Assembly (NCBI GenBank): GCA_964590495.1
Contig: CAZPWQ010000004.1
Location: 1 to 64,000, forward strand
Length of the DNA stretch: 64,000 nt
Source of the DNA: CAZPWQ01 sp964590495
Lineage (GTDB): Bacteria; Bacteroidota; Rhodothermia; Balneolales; Balneolaceae
Direction: 5' to 3'
The first letter of the stretch is position 1. Each line of letters starts with the position of its first letter. A model generated the notes under the pieces. That model was not told the origin of the DNA, searched no databases, and saw nothing but the letters and a program-made list of their open reading frames with translations. The position numbers were made by a program, and so were the translations under genes. This document shows, one piece after another, positions 17,069 to 26,038 of the stretch.

Positions 17069-18331
17069 TCAAAACCTGTACGAAAGGTACAATTTAACCT
17101 TAATCCGGTTTCGCCTGAAATTTGAAAATTCCTCTGAGTCATAGCCGGCATTACCACCGATGTTAATACGTTTACTTACCGGATATTGTGATTCAATCGA
17201 AAGGGACGAGGAATTTAATGTACGGATATCTTCCGCAAACTGTATATCCGTCGAAGCTGAACCATATCCGCCGGAAATACCCAAATAAGTTTCTGCATCA
17301 CCAAAATACCTTCGTACCATTATATTGCCTGACTGGGAATTGCCTCCGGAGGATGGCACAAAGTACGTACGACCGGTTAACATATAACTGCCCCAGTACT
17401 TAGTCAAAGATGCGGTATAAATGGTAGTTTGGGAAGTCGAAAATTCAAGATATCGTATCCCCCCCTCCAGTTCCATGCTTGCCGGCAGCGACTTGTAAAG
17501 AGAAAGCCCAAACCTGTAACGAGGGTATATGGACGCCTCAGAATAGCCACCGCTGATATAAGCATACAGCCCTTTAAACAAAGTTGGATATGCATCCATA
17601 TTAAACTGCACGCCATCACTGCCAAAACGGTCGGCGTGCTGTATGCGGCCGATGACAGACCCAAATTTCAATTGCCTGCTCAGCTGAAATTCCCAGAAGT
17701 TCCATGGATCGAATATTTCTTCAAATCGGTCATGCCGGTAAGATATTGTTGCACCGTATTTCATCTGTTCCAATCTGACCGTCTCCAGTGCCTGCCGGGC
17801 ATCTACGCTGCCGGGATAAATCTCAAGAATCTCCCGGTAAATTTCTTCAGCCGAAGAATATTTTTCAGTGGCATTCAATACAGAGGCCCGCTTTAACATA
17901 AACTCTTGATCCTCCGGGTAATACTGTTGTGCTTTTGACGACCATCTCAATGCTTCGCTGCTATTACCGGATTGTAACTCTATATCGATCACAGCCAACA
18001 GGCTGCGTCGATCATCCGGATCCTGACTGAGCACGTTATTTAACTCTTCGCGCGCCCTGTCGTAATTCCCCTCCCATCCATACAACCTGGCTATAAATAA
18101 TCGAATCCCGTGATAATCAGGGCTGCGTGCCAACGCCTTATAGGCTATTTCCCGCGCCTTGTCATAATCGTTATCATCAAACGCGGCCTCACGCGCCTGT
18201 TTGTACTGCTCATCTACAGTTAATTCGGAATCCTGAGCCAATACGATTTCCGAAACTGGTGTTAAAATAAACGCCAGTATAAAGATGAAAAATCCAACTC
18301 TGAATCTTTTACCTGCTGTTTTTCTATGCAT
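17069..18331 (-). CDS. TPR plus YaiO-family outer-membrane beta-barrel
   Basis: The 420-residue protein has a signal peptide (about 1-32, ending LAQ), TPRs at about 38-180 and a C-terminal beta-barrel of about 230 residues. The barrel has alternating aromatic strands, for example YGATISYRHDRF, GLYAYISGGYSEAS and RINIGGNAGYDSEEF, and the terminal signature IKVKLYLSYRF ending in phenylalanine. YaiO barrels with TPR heads resemble the export ports of synthase-dependent exopolysaccharides such as PgaA and BcsC. It is 33 bp downstream of the LtaS-like gene, and its TPR region resembles that protein's C-terminus. Secretion or outer-membrane display of a polymer is my inference. Confidence 0.88.
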   Translation of the reverse strand: MHRKTAGKRFRVGFFIFILAFILTPVSEIVLAQDSELTVDEQYKQAREAAFDDNDYDKAREIAYKALARSPDYHGIRLFIARLYGWEGNYDRAREELNNVLSQDPDDRRSLLAVIDIELQSGNSSEALRWSSKAQQYYPEDQEFMLKRASVLNATEKYSSAEEIYREILEIYPGSVDARQALETVRLEQMKYGATISYRHDRFEEIFDPWNFWEFQLSRQLKFGSVIGRIQHADRFGSDGVQFNMDAYPTLFKGLYAYISGGYSEASIYPRYRFGLSLYKSLPASMELEGGIRYLEFSTSQTTIYTASLTKYWGSYMLTGRTYFVPSSGGNSQSGNIMVRRYFGDAETYLGISGGYGSASTDIQFAEDIRTLNSSSLSIESQYPVSKRINIGGNAGYDSEEFSNFRRNRIKVKLYLSYRF

Positions 18332-18364
18332 GGCAATGTATTTAAAGCCTAATACAATCTGGGG

Positions 18365-20809
18365 TTATTGAGAAATATACGTTTTCAATTCAGGCAATTT
18401 TTTATTGCGCGGATGATTTTCTTTCAGCCTGAAATATACCTGCTCTATCTTCGAATACCTATTCAACTCAGCCAGTACCTGGATCTTTTTTTCCAGGAAC
18501 TGTTCATGATTCGGGTGATGTTCAAGTCCGTTATTGATGACTTCAAGGGCTGTCTCATAATTGCCATCCCAATACTCCGTGTCATATAGAGCATTATAGG
18601 AGTCATCATATTCCGGATGTTGCTCTAATATTTCTTTATATATTTTTCTGGCCTTATCATATGATCCATCCCAGGCATGGGTCCGTCCAACTAACAACTT
18701 AACATCCAAATAATCAGCATCACGTGAAAGTATTCGCACAGCGACAGCTCTGGAAGCTTCATATTGTTCTTCAAATGCCAGTTGACGTGCCAGCTCAAAC
18801 TGCTCGTCCAGACTCATCCCGGCGGAATCGATCCTGTTGAAAAGGGTATCGTACTCAACTATGTATCTGTATTTTTGCGACATATTGCTGCCGCCGGACC
18901 TGGGGTATATTTTATTATTGTCGAATACATATTCATTTTTGGATTTAAACTGGTTCAATTTTTCAAGAATTCGAACTCTTTTATTTTCCTCATTAACAGT
19001 TATAAGTCGCAGATTTTCCCGTAACTCATACAGTTTGTTATCTGACAGATAATAAGAGCCGTCTATAAAGTCCGTTAGCTGATTTTTATTCTTCATCAGC
19101 GGTAAAGAATGAATATTCTGAAAAGAACGCGATGTATCCGGTGGCGAACCTATCCAGTGCACATTATCGGGCGTTTCAAGGCCGGCGTTATGCTTTAATA
19201 AGGAGATTAAGCCGGGTATTATGTTAGCATGAGTATTTACCGACTGAAATTGAACCGGTGCCTTGAGTAAAGGAGAGTATATGATAATTGGTACATGATA
19301 GCGAGAAATACTGCTCGTCTGTGGGACAGGTATAAGCCAGTGATCACCTGTAATTATAAAGATCGTATTATCAAATCTTTCTCGGGTGCGATAATTTGCC
19401 ATAAACTCTTTTATGGCGTCATCCGTAAATAAAAGTGTTGTTAATTCCGATCGATAGCGCCTGAAATCTTCTTTTTGGGCTTCCGGCGCATCTATTTGCT
19501 TTACCAGGTTATCAAATTTATTGGCGTATTTTTCCGGTTGAGGAACTGTAAATGGAGAATGACTCTGAAGTGTATGATAAATCCCCAACCGCGGAAATGC
19601 CTTCGCTGTATCTTCTATCGAAGAAGCTATGTCAAGCATAGTCCGGTCATCAAAGCCCCAATAGTTTTCATTCTTTTCTTTTTCCCCGGAACCCAATTGA
19701 CTCTGAATTTTTTGTTTATTGAGTATAAAATCCATTCCCTGGTAGTTCAGAAAGTAATCCAGCTTATCAAAATAAGTATCATAGCCGCTGTAAAACGAAG
19801 TGCGATATCCCTGCTCCTTCAAAAGGCTGATCAGCGTAAAGTGATCCGGATAATCCGGACCGGCATTCATAAAGCCATTTCGACCATGCGGAAGTGAACC
19901 CAGCAGCGACGGCATCATTCCAAATGTACGGCCTGAAAGACTCAGACCGTTTTCCCAGTAAAGACCTTCCTGTGCAAGTGAATCTATAAAAGGAGCAAAA
20001 CCGGACCACTTCCCGCTTCCCGTGAACTCTCCACCCAGGCTTTCCACCAACAGAAATACAATATCCGGCTGTTCCTCAAGATCTCTGAAATAAGGCCCCA
20101 GTACATTTTCATCAGCAGCAGTACGCAGAAATGGATACTCCTCTTTAAAATCAAATTCTCCGGGTCTGCCGGCAAACCAGTTACCAGCTTTAATTCCTGA
20201 AGAAATAAAATAAGCTAATTTGTTAGATCTGTAATTAGTCGGTGTTTCTATGCTGAAGTTTAAGGGAATGCCGATAACCATCGACAGGCAGAATCCTGAC
20301 AAAATCCACGCTCTCTGCTTGCTGGAAAACAATGGCTTACTCAACATTTTATGTATGGAGTAATAAAGTATGCCAGCAATAGCCAAAAACATCAATATTC
20401 CTTCAGGTGTAAGACCTTCCGCGGCTATGACAGTATCGATCATTTCTTGCAGGGTGTATATCCAGAATTCAGGGCCAAGAGGCACAAGAGTAGCACCAAA
20501 ATAGGTGATCAGTAAAAGATTTGACAAACCGAAACCCATTATTAATATCGTTGTAATGATATACTGTTTTGATGGAAGAACTTTTCTCACCCCGGCAAAG
20601 AACAGCATCAACAAAATAGCGGCAACAAGGGAAAATTGAATATCACTAATTATCCCCATAACCAGATAAGGCAAATCGAATATCTCTGTACTGTGATGAT
20701 ACCACAGCAATCCCCATTCACAGATACGCCCGAACACTAAAGCAGTAAAAAGTGCCAAAACTATAGGAATAAAATTTAGAATATGCTTTAAAAGTGCACT
20801 ATTTATCAT
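18365..20809 (-). CDS. LtaS/OpgB-like sulfatase-fold membrane transferase with C-terminal TPRs
   Basis: The 814-residue protein has five N-terminal membrane spans (about 10-185) and an extracytoplasmic alkaline-phosphatase/sulfatase-fold domain (about 245-560). Metal ligand E256 is in FLLVESLGG, the likely nucleophile T295 in SGRTFGMMPSLL, and TGDHW lies near the end of the domain. C-terminal TPRs run from about 660 to 814. This is the build of lipoteichoic-acid synthase and phosphoglycerol transferases such as OpgB, which move glycerol-phosphate groups from lipids to glycans. The TPR tail is unusual for that family and resembles the TPR head of the YaiO protein encoded next. I infer modification of a surface glycan. 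Confidence 0.87.
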   Translation of the reverse strand: MINSALLKHILNFIPIVLALFTALVFGRICEWGLLWYHHSTEIFDLPYLVMGIISDIQFSLVAAILLMLFFAGVRKVLPSKQYIITTILIMGFGLSNLLLITYFGATLVPLGPEFWIYTLQEMIDTVIAAEGLTPEGILMFLAIAGILYYSIHKMLSKPLFSSKQRAWILSGFCLSMVIGIPLNFSIETPTNYRSNKLAYFISSGIKAGNWFAGRPGEFDFKEEYPFLRTAADENVLGPYFRDLEEQPDIVFLLVESLGGEFTGSGKWSGFAPFIDSLAQEGLYWENGLSLSGRTFGMMPSLLGSLPHGRNGFMNAGPDYPDHFTLISLLKEQGYRTSFYSGYDTYFDKLDYFLNYQGMDFILNKQKIQSQLGSGEKEKNENYWGFDDRTMLDIASSIEDTAKAFPRLGIYHTLQSHSPFTVPQPEKYANKFDNLVKQIDAPEAQKEDFRRYRSELTTLLFTDDAIKEFMANYRTRERFDNTIFIITGDHWLIPVPQTSSISRYHVPIIIYSPLLKAPVQFQSVNTHANIIPGLISLLKHNAGLETPDNVHWIGSPPDTSRSFQNIHSLPLMKNKNQLTDFIDGSYYLSDNKLYELRENLRLITVNEENKRVRILEKLNQFKSKNEYVFDNNKIYPRSGGSNMSQKYRYIVEYDTLFNRIDSAGMSLDEQFELARQLAFEEQYEASRAVAVRILSRDADYLDVKLLVGRTHAWDGSYDKARKIYKEILEQHPEYDDSYNALYDTEYWDGNYETALEVINNGLEHHPNHEQFLEKKIQVLAELNRYSKIEQVYFRLKENHPRNKKLPELKTYISQ

Positions 20810-20993
20810 TTTTTTCTCGGTTTACAGCGATTCAAGCAAGTATTACACTATAATATTAAATTTTTTTAATGTTTATTAATAATTTTTATTACATTGGCTA
20901 TAAGGTTTCAAACAAAAAAGGTACTTGACTAAAAAAGATAGGGTCTGAACTTATAAAAGTTCGGCAATAATTTATAAGGAAAGGGGCAATATT
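20810..20993. promoter_or_regulatory. Divergent promoter region of the polysaccharide locus
   Basis: These 184 bp lie between the minus-strand LtaS-like gene and the plus-strand receiver gene. The first 90 bp are extremely AT-rich (tttttttaatgtttattaat). The receiver is preceded by a strong purine-rich ribosome site, aaggaaaggggcaatatt, before its ATG. Both arms of the locus should be started from here; no specific operator is recognised. Confidence 0.45.
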
Positions 20994-21389
20994 ATGGATA
21001 CTATAACCGCAGTCGCAAAAGATGAAATTCTTATAATTGATGATGATGAATTAACGCGTAAGCTGATACAGCGGATCCTGGAGCGGGAGTTCAATTTCAA
21101 TATTTCCACTTTCGGTAATGGACTGGAAGGTTTGGAATATGCACAGAAAAATCCTCCGGGATTGATTATTCTTGATCTTATGCTGCCCGGTATGAACGGT
21201 TTTGAAGTACTGAAAGAATTGCGTAACGGAGAAAACCCGAATAAGACCAAGGTCATACTCGTCTCAGCAAAATCCAGGTCTGATGATATTGAGCGTGGAT
21301 TCGATCTTACTGCTGACGAGTATATCACAAAACCTTTTCAACCACAGGAATTTGTCGCACGTGTCAGGAAGCTTCTCAGAGCAAGCTGA
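20994..21389 (+). CDS. Stand-alone receiver domain (first gene of GT2 operon)
   Basis: The 131-residue single-domain response regulator has the acidic cluster IIDDDEL, phospho-acceptor D61 in IILDLMLPGMNG, VILVSAKS and the lysine in YITKPFQP. It has no DNA-binding part, so it most likely acts on a protein. The HEAT-repeat gene starts 2 bp after its stop and the GT2 synthase follows, so phosphorylation may switch the synthase on or off through the HEAT protein. No histidine kinase is encoded beside it; the partner must be elsewhere. Confidence 0.92.
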   Translation: MDTITAVAKDEILIIDDDELTRKLIQRILEREFNFNISTFGNGLEGLEYAQKNPPGLIILDLMLPGMNGFEVLKELRNGENPNKTKVILVSAKSRSDDIERGFDLTADEYITKPFQPQEFVARVRKLLRAS

Positions 21390-21391
21390 AA

Positions 21392-22585
21392 GTGTTTTTT
21401 TCACCGGCATATCAAACGCTCGTAATCCTGGTTTTTTTTCTGGTCTTTAGTTTTTTGTCTTTACTTTTCTACACGTTTTGGACGCGTGCAAAAAAAAGAT
21501 ATTGGGCCCGTTATAAAGTAAAATTCCGTGACTATTTTCTGCCAATGCTTTTTACTTTTGTTGAAGAAGCCAAAGGCCCTTCCCATGCCGATGCAGTTAT
21601 CAGTAAACTGACAAAAAGAACAAATGATATTGCCTTTTTTCTGGAGCTGCTGGATGAAATGGCTGAAATTTTAAAAGGTGACGAACGGAAAAAGTTAAAC
21701 TGGCTGATTGGCCATGATCTTTTTTACTGTTTTTACAAAGAAAAACTTTTTTCATTTTCAAAACAAAATCAATTACTCTCCTGTATATATTTTTGGAAAA
21801 GCGATACCTTAGATGAGCAAATCAGTTCCCGCCTTATTTCACTAAGCAAGTCTCAAAATACCAAACTGGCGTATGGAGCTTCAAAAGCATTACAATCTTC
21901 AGAGGATATTGTAGTTCGAAAGAATTCGCTGATCCGTTTTATGAAAAGAGATGATGCATCCGATCTTATGGTTGGTGAGCTCTTGCACCTTTTCCACAGA
22001 GATGATATGGAAATGCATACAAAGATTGGAGAGACTTTAAAAAGTATTCTCTTTCAGAAAGATGTGCCTCCTGCAAAGAAAAAAATTATCGTCCTTTATA
22101 TTGCTCATCAAAATTTTTATGAGTACAGCTATTTTCTGTTGGAATACCTGAAAAAACTTCTGTACGGTCCTGACAAAGCCCACCTGGTAACTGGTCTGAT
22201 TAAAGCACTTGGACATTTACACGTAGTAGAAGCAGCACCTGTTATCCGTGAATATACGCGTGTGCAGAATATTGAATTGAGACTGGCATGTGTAGACGCA
22301 CTCGATCATCTGGGTGGTAAAGAAAATTTGGATTTTTTAACCAAACTGCTGGTGGATATCGAATTCTCTGTTCGGAAAAAAATTATAGAAATTTTGGCCC
22401 ATCACCCCGATATAGGACATCAGCTTCTTAACAAGTTTATAGTTACAAACCTGGATTTTATTGCTCAGTTCGAAAAAGACAAGAACCCGCCAAAAGGTTT
22501 TCGGGTATTTATCCGAAAAATTTGTAGTATAGCAATTGGCATTAAAATTATACTGTCTGAACAGGTGGCAAGAAGCCAGGTCTGA
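21392..22585 (+). CDS. Membrane-anchored HEAT-repeat protein
   Basis: The 397-residue protein starts at a GTG 2 bp after the receiver stop. One N-terminal span (about 5-25, LVILVFFLVFSFLSLLFYTF) is followed by a long all-helical cytoplasmic part. HEAT-like repeats are clear in the C-terminal half, for example GLIKALGHLHVVEAAPVIRE, RLACVDALDHLGGKENLDFL and VRKKIIEILAHHPDIGHQLL. There is no catalytic motif. The position between receiver and GT2 suggests a scaffold linking the phosphorylated receiver to the synthase at the inner membrane. Such a role is inference. Confidence 0.82.
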   Translation: MFFSPAYQTLVILVFFLVFSFLSLLFYTFWTRAKKRYWARYKVKFRDYFLPMLFTFVEEAKGPSHADAVISKLTKRTNDIAFFLELLDEMAEILKGDERKKLNWLIGHDLFYCFYKEKLFSFSKQNQLLSCIYFWKSDTLDEQISSRLISLSKSQNTKLAYGASKALQSSEDIVVRKNSLIRFMKRDDASDLMVGELLHLFHRDDMEMHTKIGETLKSILFQKDVPPAKKKIIVLYIAHQNFYEYSYFLLEYLKKLLYGPDKAHLVTGLIKALGHLHVVEAAPVIREYTRVQNIELRLACVDALDHLGGKENLDFLTKLLVDIEFSVRKKIIEILAHHPDIGHQLLNKFIVTNLDFIAQFEKDKNPPKGFRVFIRKICSIAIGIKIILSEQVARSQV

Positions 22586-22591
22586 GATAAC

Positions 22592-23989
22592 ATGATTAGT
22601 GTGGTTGAGTGGATTATCATCAGCTATTTTCTCACTATCAACAGCGTATATCTGTTGTTGATTATCGGTGCTTTGTTATATGTTCGCAAACAAATTCTGC
22701 TGAGCGATATAGTAAAACCGTCCGGCCTTTTTAAATCAAATCTCTTTAAAACAATAAGTATATTAGTGCCCGCCTATAATGAATCGGGAAATATTGTAGA
22801 ATCCATAGAATCACTGCTTAAACTAGAATATCCCGAATATGAAATTATTGTAATCAATGACGGCAGCAGTGATGATACTCTCGATCAGCTGATTTCATAT
22901 TTCAACCTGGAGAAAAAAGAGCTTTATTACGAGGAAACTATAGATCACCAGTTTATAAGGGGAATTTATAAAACACCCGATTTACCCACACTAACGGTCG
23001 TCGATAAAGAAAACGGTGGCAAAGCAGATGCTCTCAATGCAGGCATCAATGTTTCGGGAAGTGATCTTATTTGTTCTATTGATGCCGACTCTATACTTGA
23101 ACAGAATGTTCTTAAAAAACTCATTCAGACTTTTATCCAGCATAAAAATACAGTGGCTGCGGGAGGTATTGTACGTGTTATCAACGGCTGCAAGATTAAA
23201 AACCGTGAAATTGAAGCGATTCATGTTCCGGACAGTTTTCTTGGAAGACTGCAATCTGTAGAATATATCAGAGCCTTTCTTTTTGGTCGCGTCGGCTGGG
23301 ATTATTTGAACAGCCTGATGATTGTTTCGGGCGCCTTCGGCATATTTGACAGGAAAGCCGTACTTGAAGTAGGTGGCTACCTGACCGACACCGTTGGCGA
23401 GGACATTGAGCTCATTATCCGCCTTCACAGTCATTACCTGCACAAAAAGGAGGATTATACCATACGTTTTTTGGCGGAACCAATATGCTGGACGGAAGTT
23501 CCTGATGATTACAGGAGCTTGAGAAATCAACGAAATCGCTGGCACCGCGGATTGGCCGATTCAATCTGGCGTCATAAATATATGATATTTAATCCAACAT
23601 ACGGTCATATAGGAATGCTTGTATTACCGTTTTTTCTGCTCTTTGAATTAATTGGACCCGTCATACATATAGCCAGCTATGTCTATCTACTGTTTATATT
23701 TCTGATACCCGGCTATTTAAGTCTTCCCTTTGTCGTTCTGTTTCTGGCAGTATCGATTATTTACGGGATGATTGTCTCACTGATATCAGTACTTGCCGAA
23801 GAAGTCGCCTTTAAAACCTACAGCAGTTATAAAGATATCCTGATTCTGATATTATACTCTTTCGTAGAAAACCTGGGTTACCGCCAAGTTCACGCCTGGT
23901 GGCAGGTGATGGGACTCATCGATTTCTTCAAAGGCAAAAAAAGCTGGGGTAAAATGATGCGTACGGGATTTGAAAAACAGGGGGGGTGA
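22592..23989 (+). CDS. Processive GT2 polysaccharide synthase (PgaC/HasA-like)
   Basis: The 465-residue protein has one N-terminal span, a GT-A catalytic domain and three to four C-terminal spans (about 335-415). Motifs of processive beta-glycan synthases are intact: ILVPAYNE with NDGSSDDT (89-96), GGKADALNAG, DADS (164-167), GED (269-271) and the QxxRW motif QRNRWHRG at 313. It should polymerise a sugar from a UDP or GDP donor and push the chain across the inner membrane. The donor cannot be read from sequence. It begins 6 bp after the HEAT gene. The YaiO barrel encoded divergently is the natural exit port. Confidence 0.92.
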   Translation: MISVVEWIIISYFLTINSVYLLLIIGALLYVRKQILLSDIVKPSGLFKSNLFKTISILVPAYNESGNIVESIESLLKLEYPEYEIIVINDGSSDDTLDQLISYFNLEKKELYYEETIDHQFIRGIYKTPDLPTLTVVDKENGGKADALNAGINVSGSDLICSIDADSILEQNVLKKLIQTFIQHKNTVAAGGIVRVINGCKIKNREIEAIHVPDSFLGRLQSVEYIRAFLFGRVGWDYLNSLMIVSGAFGIFDRKAVLEVGGYLTDTVGEDIELIIRLHSHYLHKKEDYTIRFLAEPICWTEVPDDYRSLRNQRNRWHRGLADSIWRHKYMIFNPTYGHIGMLVLPFFLLFELIGPVIHIASYVYLLFIFLIPGYLSLPFVVLFLAVSIIYGMIVSLISVLAEEVAFKTYSSYKDILILILYSFVENLGYRQVHAWWQVMGLIDFFKGKKSWGKMMRTGFEKQGG

Positions 23990-24010
23990 ATGTATATCGG
24001 AGGCCAATTT

Positions 24011-24898
24011 CTACCCTGCAAAGCGAAATGCAGGTTTGCCCCTAAAAGGTACTTTCGCTTTAAAAAGGGAACCGGAGAGCGGAGCCTTTTCGATATCATC
24101 GTCAGACATATGTTCCCTTGCTGTAGTTATATATAATTCGTCCAAATCACCCCCTCCGAATGTGCAGGAAGTTACTTTGGGAACGGGAAGAGGAATCTCA
24201 AGTAATCTGTCTCCGGATACCGGATCCACACGAATAACTTTACTGCCGTTGTATAATGCTATCCAAAGCATGTTTTCAGTATCTATAGTCATTCCATCCG
24301 GAAATCCTTCCCCTTCTTCCAGCACCTTCACGACTCTCCGGTTTTTAATTTCACCCGATTCTTTCTCATAATCAAAAGCATAAACAGCCCGTTCAGGTGT
24401 GTCGATATAATAAAATATATCATCATCCGTATTCCAGGCCGTACCATTGGATATTGTGACGCCGGATATTTTTTTATCGACACTTAAGTCTGGATTTAGA
24501 GAGTACAGGCTTGCAGCTCCTTTTTGCAGATTATAGGCCATTGTACCGGCCCAGAAACGTCCAAAAGGATCACATTTGCCATCGTTAAACCGGTTGTTAT
24601 CCAGTCCCGCCTCCGGATCCGTAATCGGTTTAACTTCCCGATCTCCGGTATCAAAAAAGGCAAAGCCGCTTTTGAGCGCCAAAACTAATCCGCCCTTATT
24701 TCTCAGAGCAACCGCACCGAGATGCTCACCAACTCCATAGCTTAAAATCTCTTCTGTGCCAGGGGTATGGACGAATATTTTTCCGTTGAGGATATCCACC
24801 CAGTATAACTGCTGTTCGCTTTCATCCCATACCGGACTTTCACCAAGAAGGGCTTTATATTCTGATGTGACAACCTGCGGTTCAATATTTGATGACAT
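24011..24898 (-). CDS. SMP-30/gluconolactonase-family sugar lactonase
   Basis: The 295-residue cytoplasmic protein has the SMP-30 pattern: EYKALLGESPVWDESEQQLY with WVDI at the N-terminus, NDGKCDPFGRFWAGTM, ISNGTAWNTDDDIFYYIDT and PDGMTIDTENMLWIALY. These hold the metal-binding Glu/Asn/Asp residues of six-bladed lactonase propellers. It would open a sugar lactone to the aldonate. It lies on the same strand as the SDR, FAH and SDR genes upstream but 357 bp after them, behind an inverted REP pair, so it may be separately transcribed. It converges with the GT2 gene, 21 bp away. Confidence 0.9.
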   Translation of the reverse strand: MSSNIEPQVVTSEYKALLGESPVWDESEQQLYWVDILNGKIFVHTPGTEEILSYGVGEHLGAVALRNKGGLVLALKSGFAFFDTGDREVKPITDPEAGLDNNRFNDGKCDPFGRFWAGTMAYNLQKGAASLYSLNPDLSVDKKISGVTISNGTAWNTDDDIFYYIDTPERAVYAFDYEKESGEIKNRRVVKVLEEGEGFPDGMTIDTENMLWIALYNGSKVIRVDPVSGDRLLEIPLPVPKVTSCTFGGGDLDELYITTAREHMSDDDIEKAPLSGSLFKAKVPFRGKPAFRFAG

Positions 24899-25055
24899 TT
24901 TTTGTTAATGGTTATTAGTTATTGGTTAATGGGACACACACTGTCCGTCCCTGATATAGCTACCACAAATAGAAGAAATCATGAACAAATAGGACACAAG
25001 TATTATATTTTATTTGTTATAGAGTGATCCAGCAGGAAGTATGGTATGAAATTTT

Positions 25056-25214
25056 CTCCCCTTATGAAGGGGAGATACAGAGGGGTTGGAGGAATAGGCT
25101 TCTGTAGTCAATTTATCACAATTTAGTTTGATATTTGACTCTGGAGTTGAGAAAATAAAAAGCTTGCCGGAAATCCAACCACCCCTTAGTCCCCTCCTTC
25201 ATAAGGAGGGGATT
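25056..25214. repeat. Inverted pair of CCCCTTNTGAAGGGG / CCCCTCCTTCATAAGGAGGGG elements
   Basis: Unit one (25056-25092) is a hairpin, ctccccttatgaaggggag, followed by agaggggttggagg. Unit two (25174-25214) is its diverged reverse: ccaaccaccccttag, then cccctccttcataaggaggg. About 80 bp of ordinary sequence lie between. It is the same family as 5524-5711. The rest of the 24899-25255 gap is AT-rich, with short ttattagttattggttaa stutters at both edges. Confidence 0.8.
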
Positions 25215-25255
25215 TAATCAATAATAACGGGTCAACCTAATAGACCAACCAATAA

Positions 25256-26026
25256 CTAATCATTCACACTGCCTGCGACTTTAAGACCTACGCCCCCGTC
25301 AATCCGAAGGGCCTGACCTGTAATGAATGAACCCTTTTCTCCTGCTACAAATGCTACAAATTCGCCAATCTCCTCCGTTGTGCCCATTCTGCCAACCAGG
25401 TGAATGTCTATTGTTTCCTGACGTGCCTTTTCAGGATCGGCAGACTGCTGAAAAGCCTCGCGGTTTAAGGGGGTATCTATTCCTCCGGGGCAGATGGCAA
25501 CACTGCGGATTTCAGGTGCATAATCAACGGCTATGCTCTGTGTCAGACCAATTAAAGCCGACTTGGAGGTTACGTAGGCGGCAACTTTTTCCTGTGTTAC
25601 ATATGCCTGAACGCTGGACATATTAATCACCACTCCCGAATCATTTTTCAGCATTACCGGAATCGCATATTTGGCACAGAGAAAAGCGCCTTTGACATTT
25701 ACATCCATTATCGAATCCCAGTTCTCTGCAGAAGTTTCGGTAACGGATGAATACTGAAGAATTCCCGCATTGTTAACCAGCACATCCAGCCGGCCGAACT
25801 CATCGACAGTTTGTTCGATGGCTAGCTTGACTTCCTGCTCCTTAGAGACATCACACTGAATAAATTTCGCCCTTTCCCCCAGCTTGTGTCTGAGATCCTC
25901 GCCGGCTTTTTCATCCAGATCCAGGATGACTATCTGTGCTTTTTCACGATGAAAAACTTCGACGCACCCGGCACCGATTCCTTTTGCACCGCCGGTTACT
26001 ACAATTGTTTTATCCTTAAAGGACAT
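25256..26026 (-). CDS. SDR-family sugar (acid) dehydrogenase
   Basis: The 256-residue classical short-chain dehydrogenase has cofactor motif TGGAKGIGAG near residue 11, NNAG at about 88, a catalytic Ser-Tyr-Lys set with YVTSKSAL near 152-159, and the C-terminal FITGQALRIDGG. The acidic residue after beta-2 (ILDLDE) points to NAD+ over NADP+. The FAH-family gene lies 12 bp upstream and a second SDR lies beyond it. One of the two SDRs is probably the sugar dehydrogenase and the other the 2-keto-3-deoxy-aldonate dehydrogenase of a non-phosphorylative pathway. Which is which cannot be told. Confidence 0.88.
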   Translation of the reverse strand: MSFKDKTIVVTGGAKGIGAGCVEVFHREKAQIVILDLDEKAGEDLRHKLGERAKFIQCDVSKEQEVKLAIEQTVDEFGRLDVLVNNAGILQYSSVTETSAENWDSIMDVNVKGAFLCAKYAIPVMLKNDSGVVINMSSVQAYVTQEKVAAYVTSKSALIGLTQSIAVDYAPEIRSVAICPGGIDTPLNREAFQQSADPEKARQETIDIHLVGRMGTTEEIGEFVAFVAGEKGSFITGQALRIDGGVGLKVAGSVND

Positions 26027-26038
26027 AGCTGTTTAATT

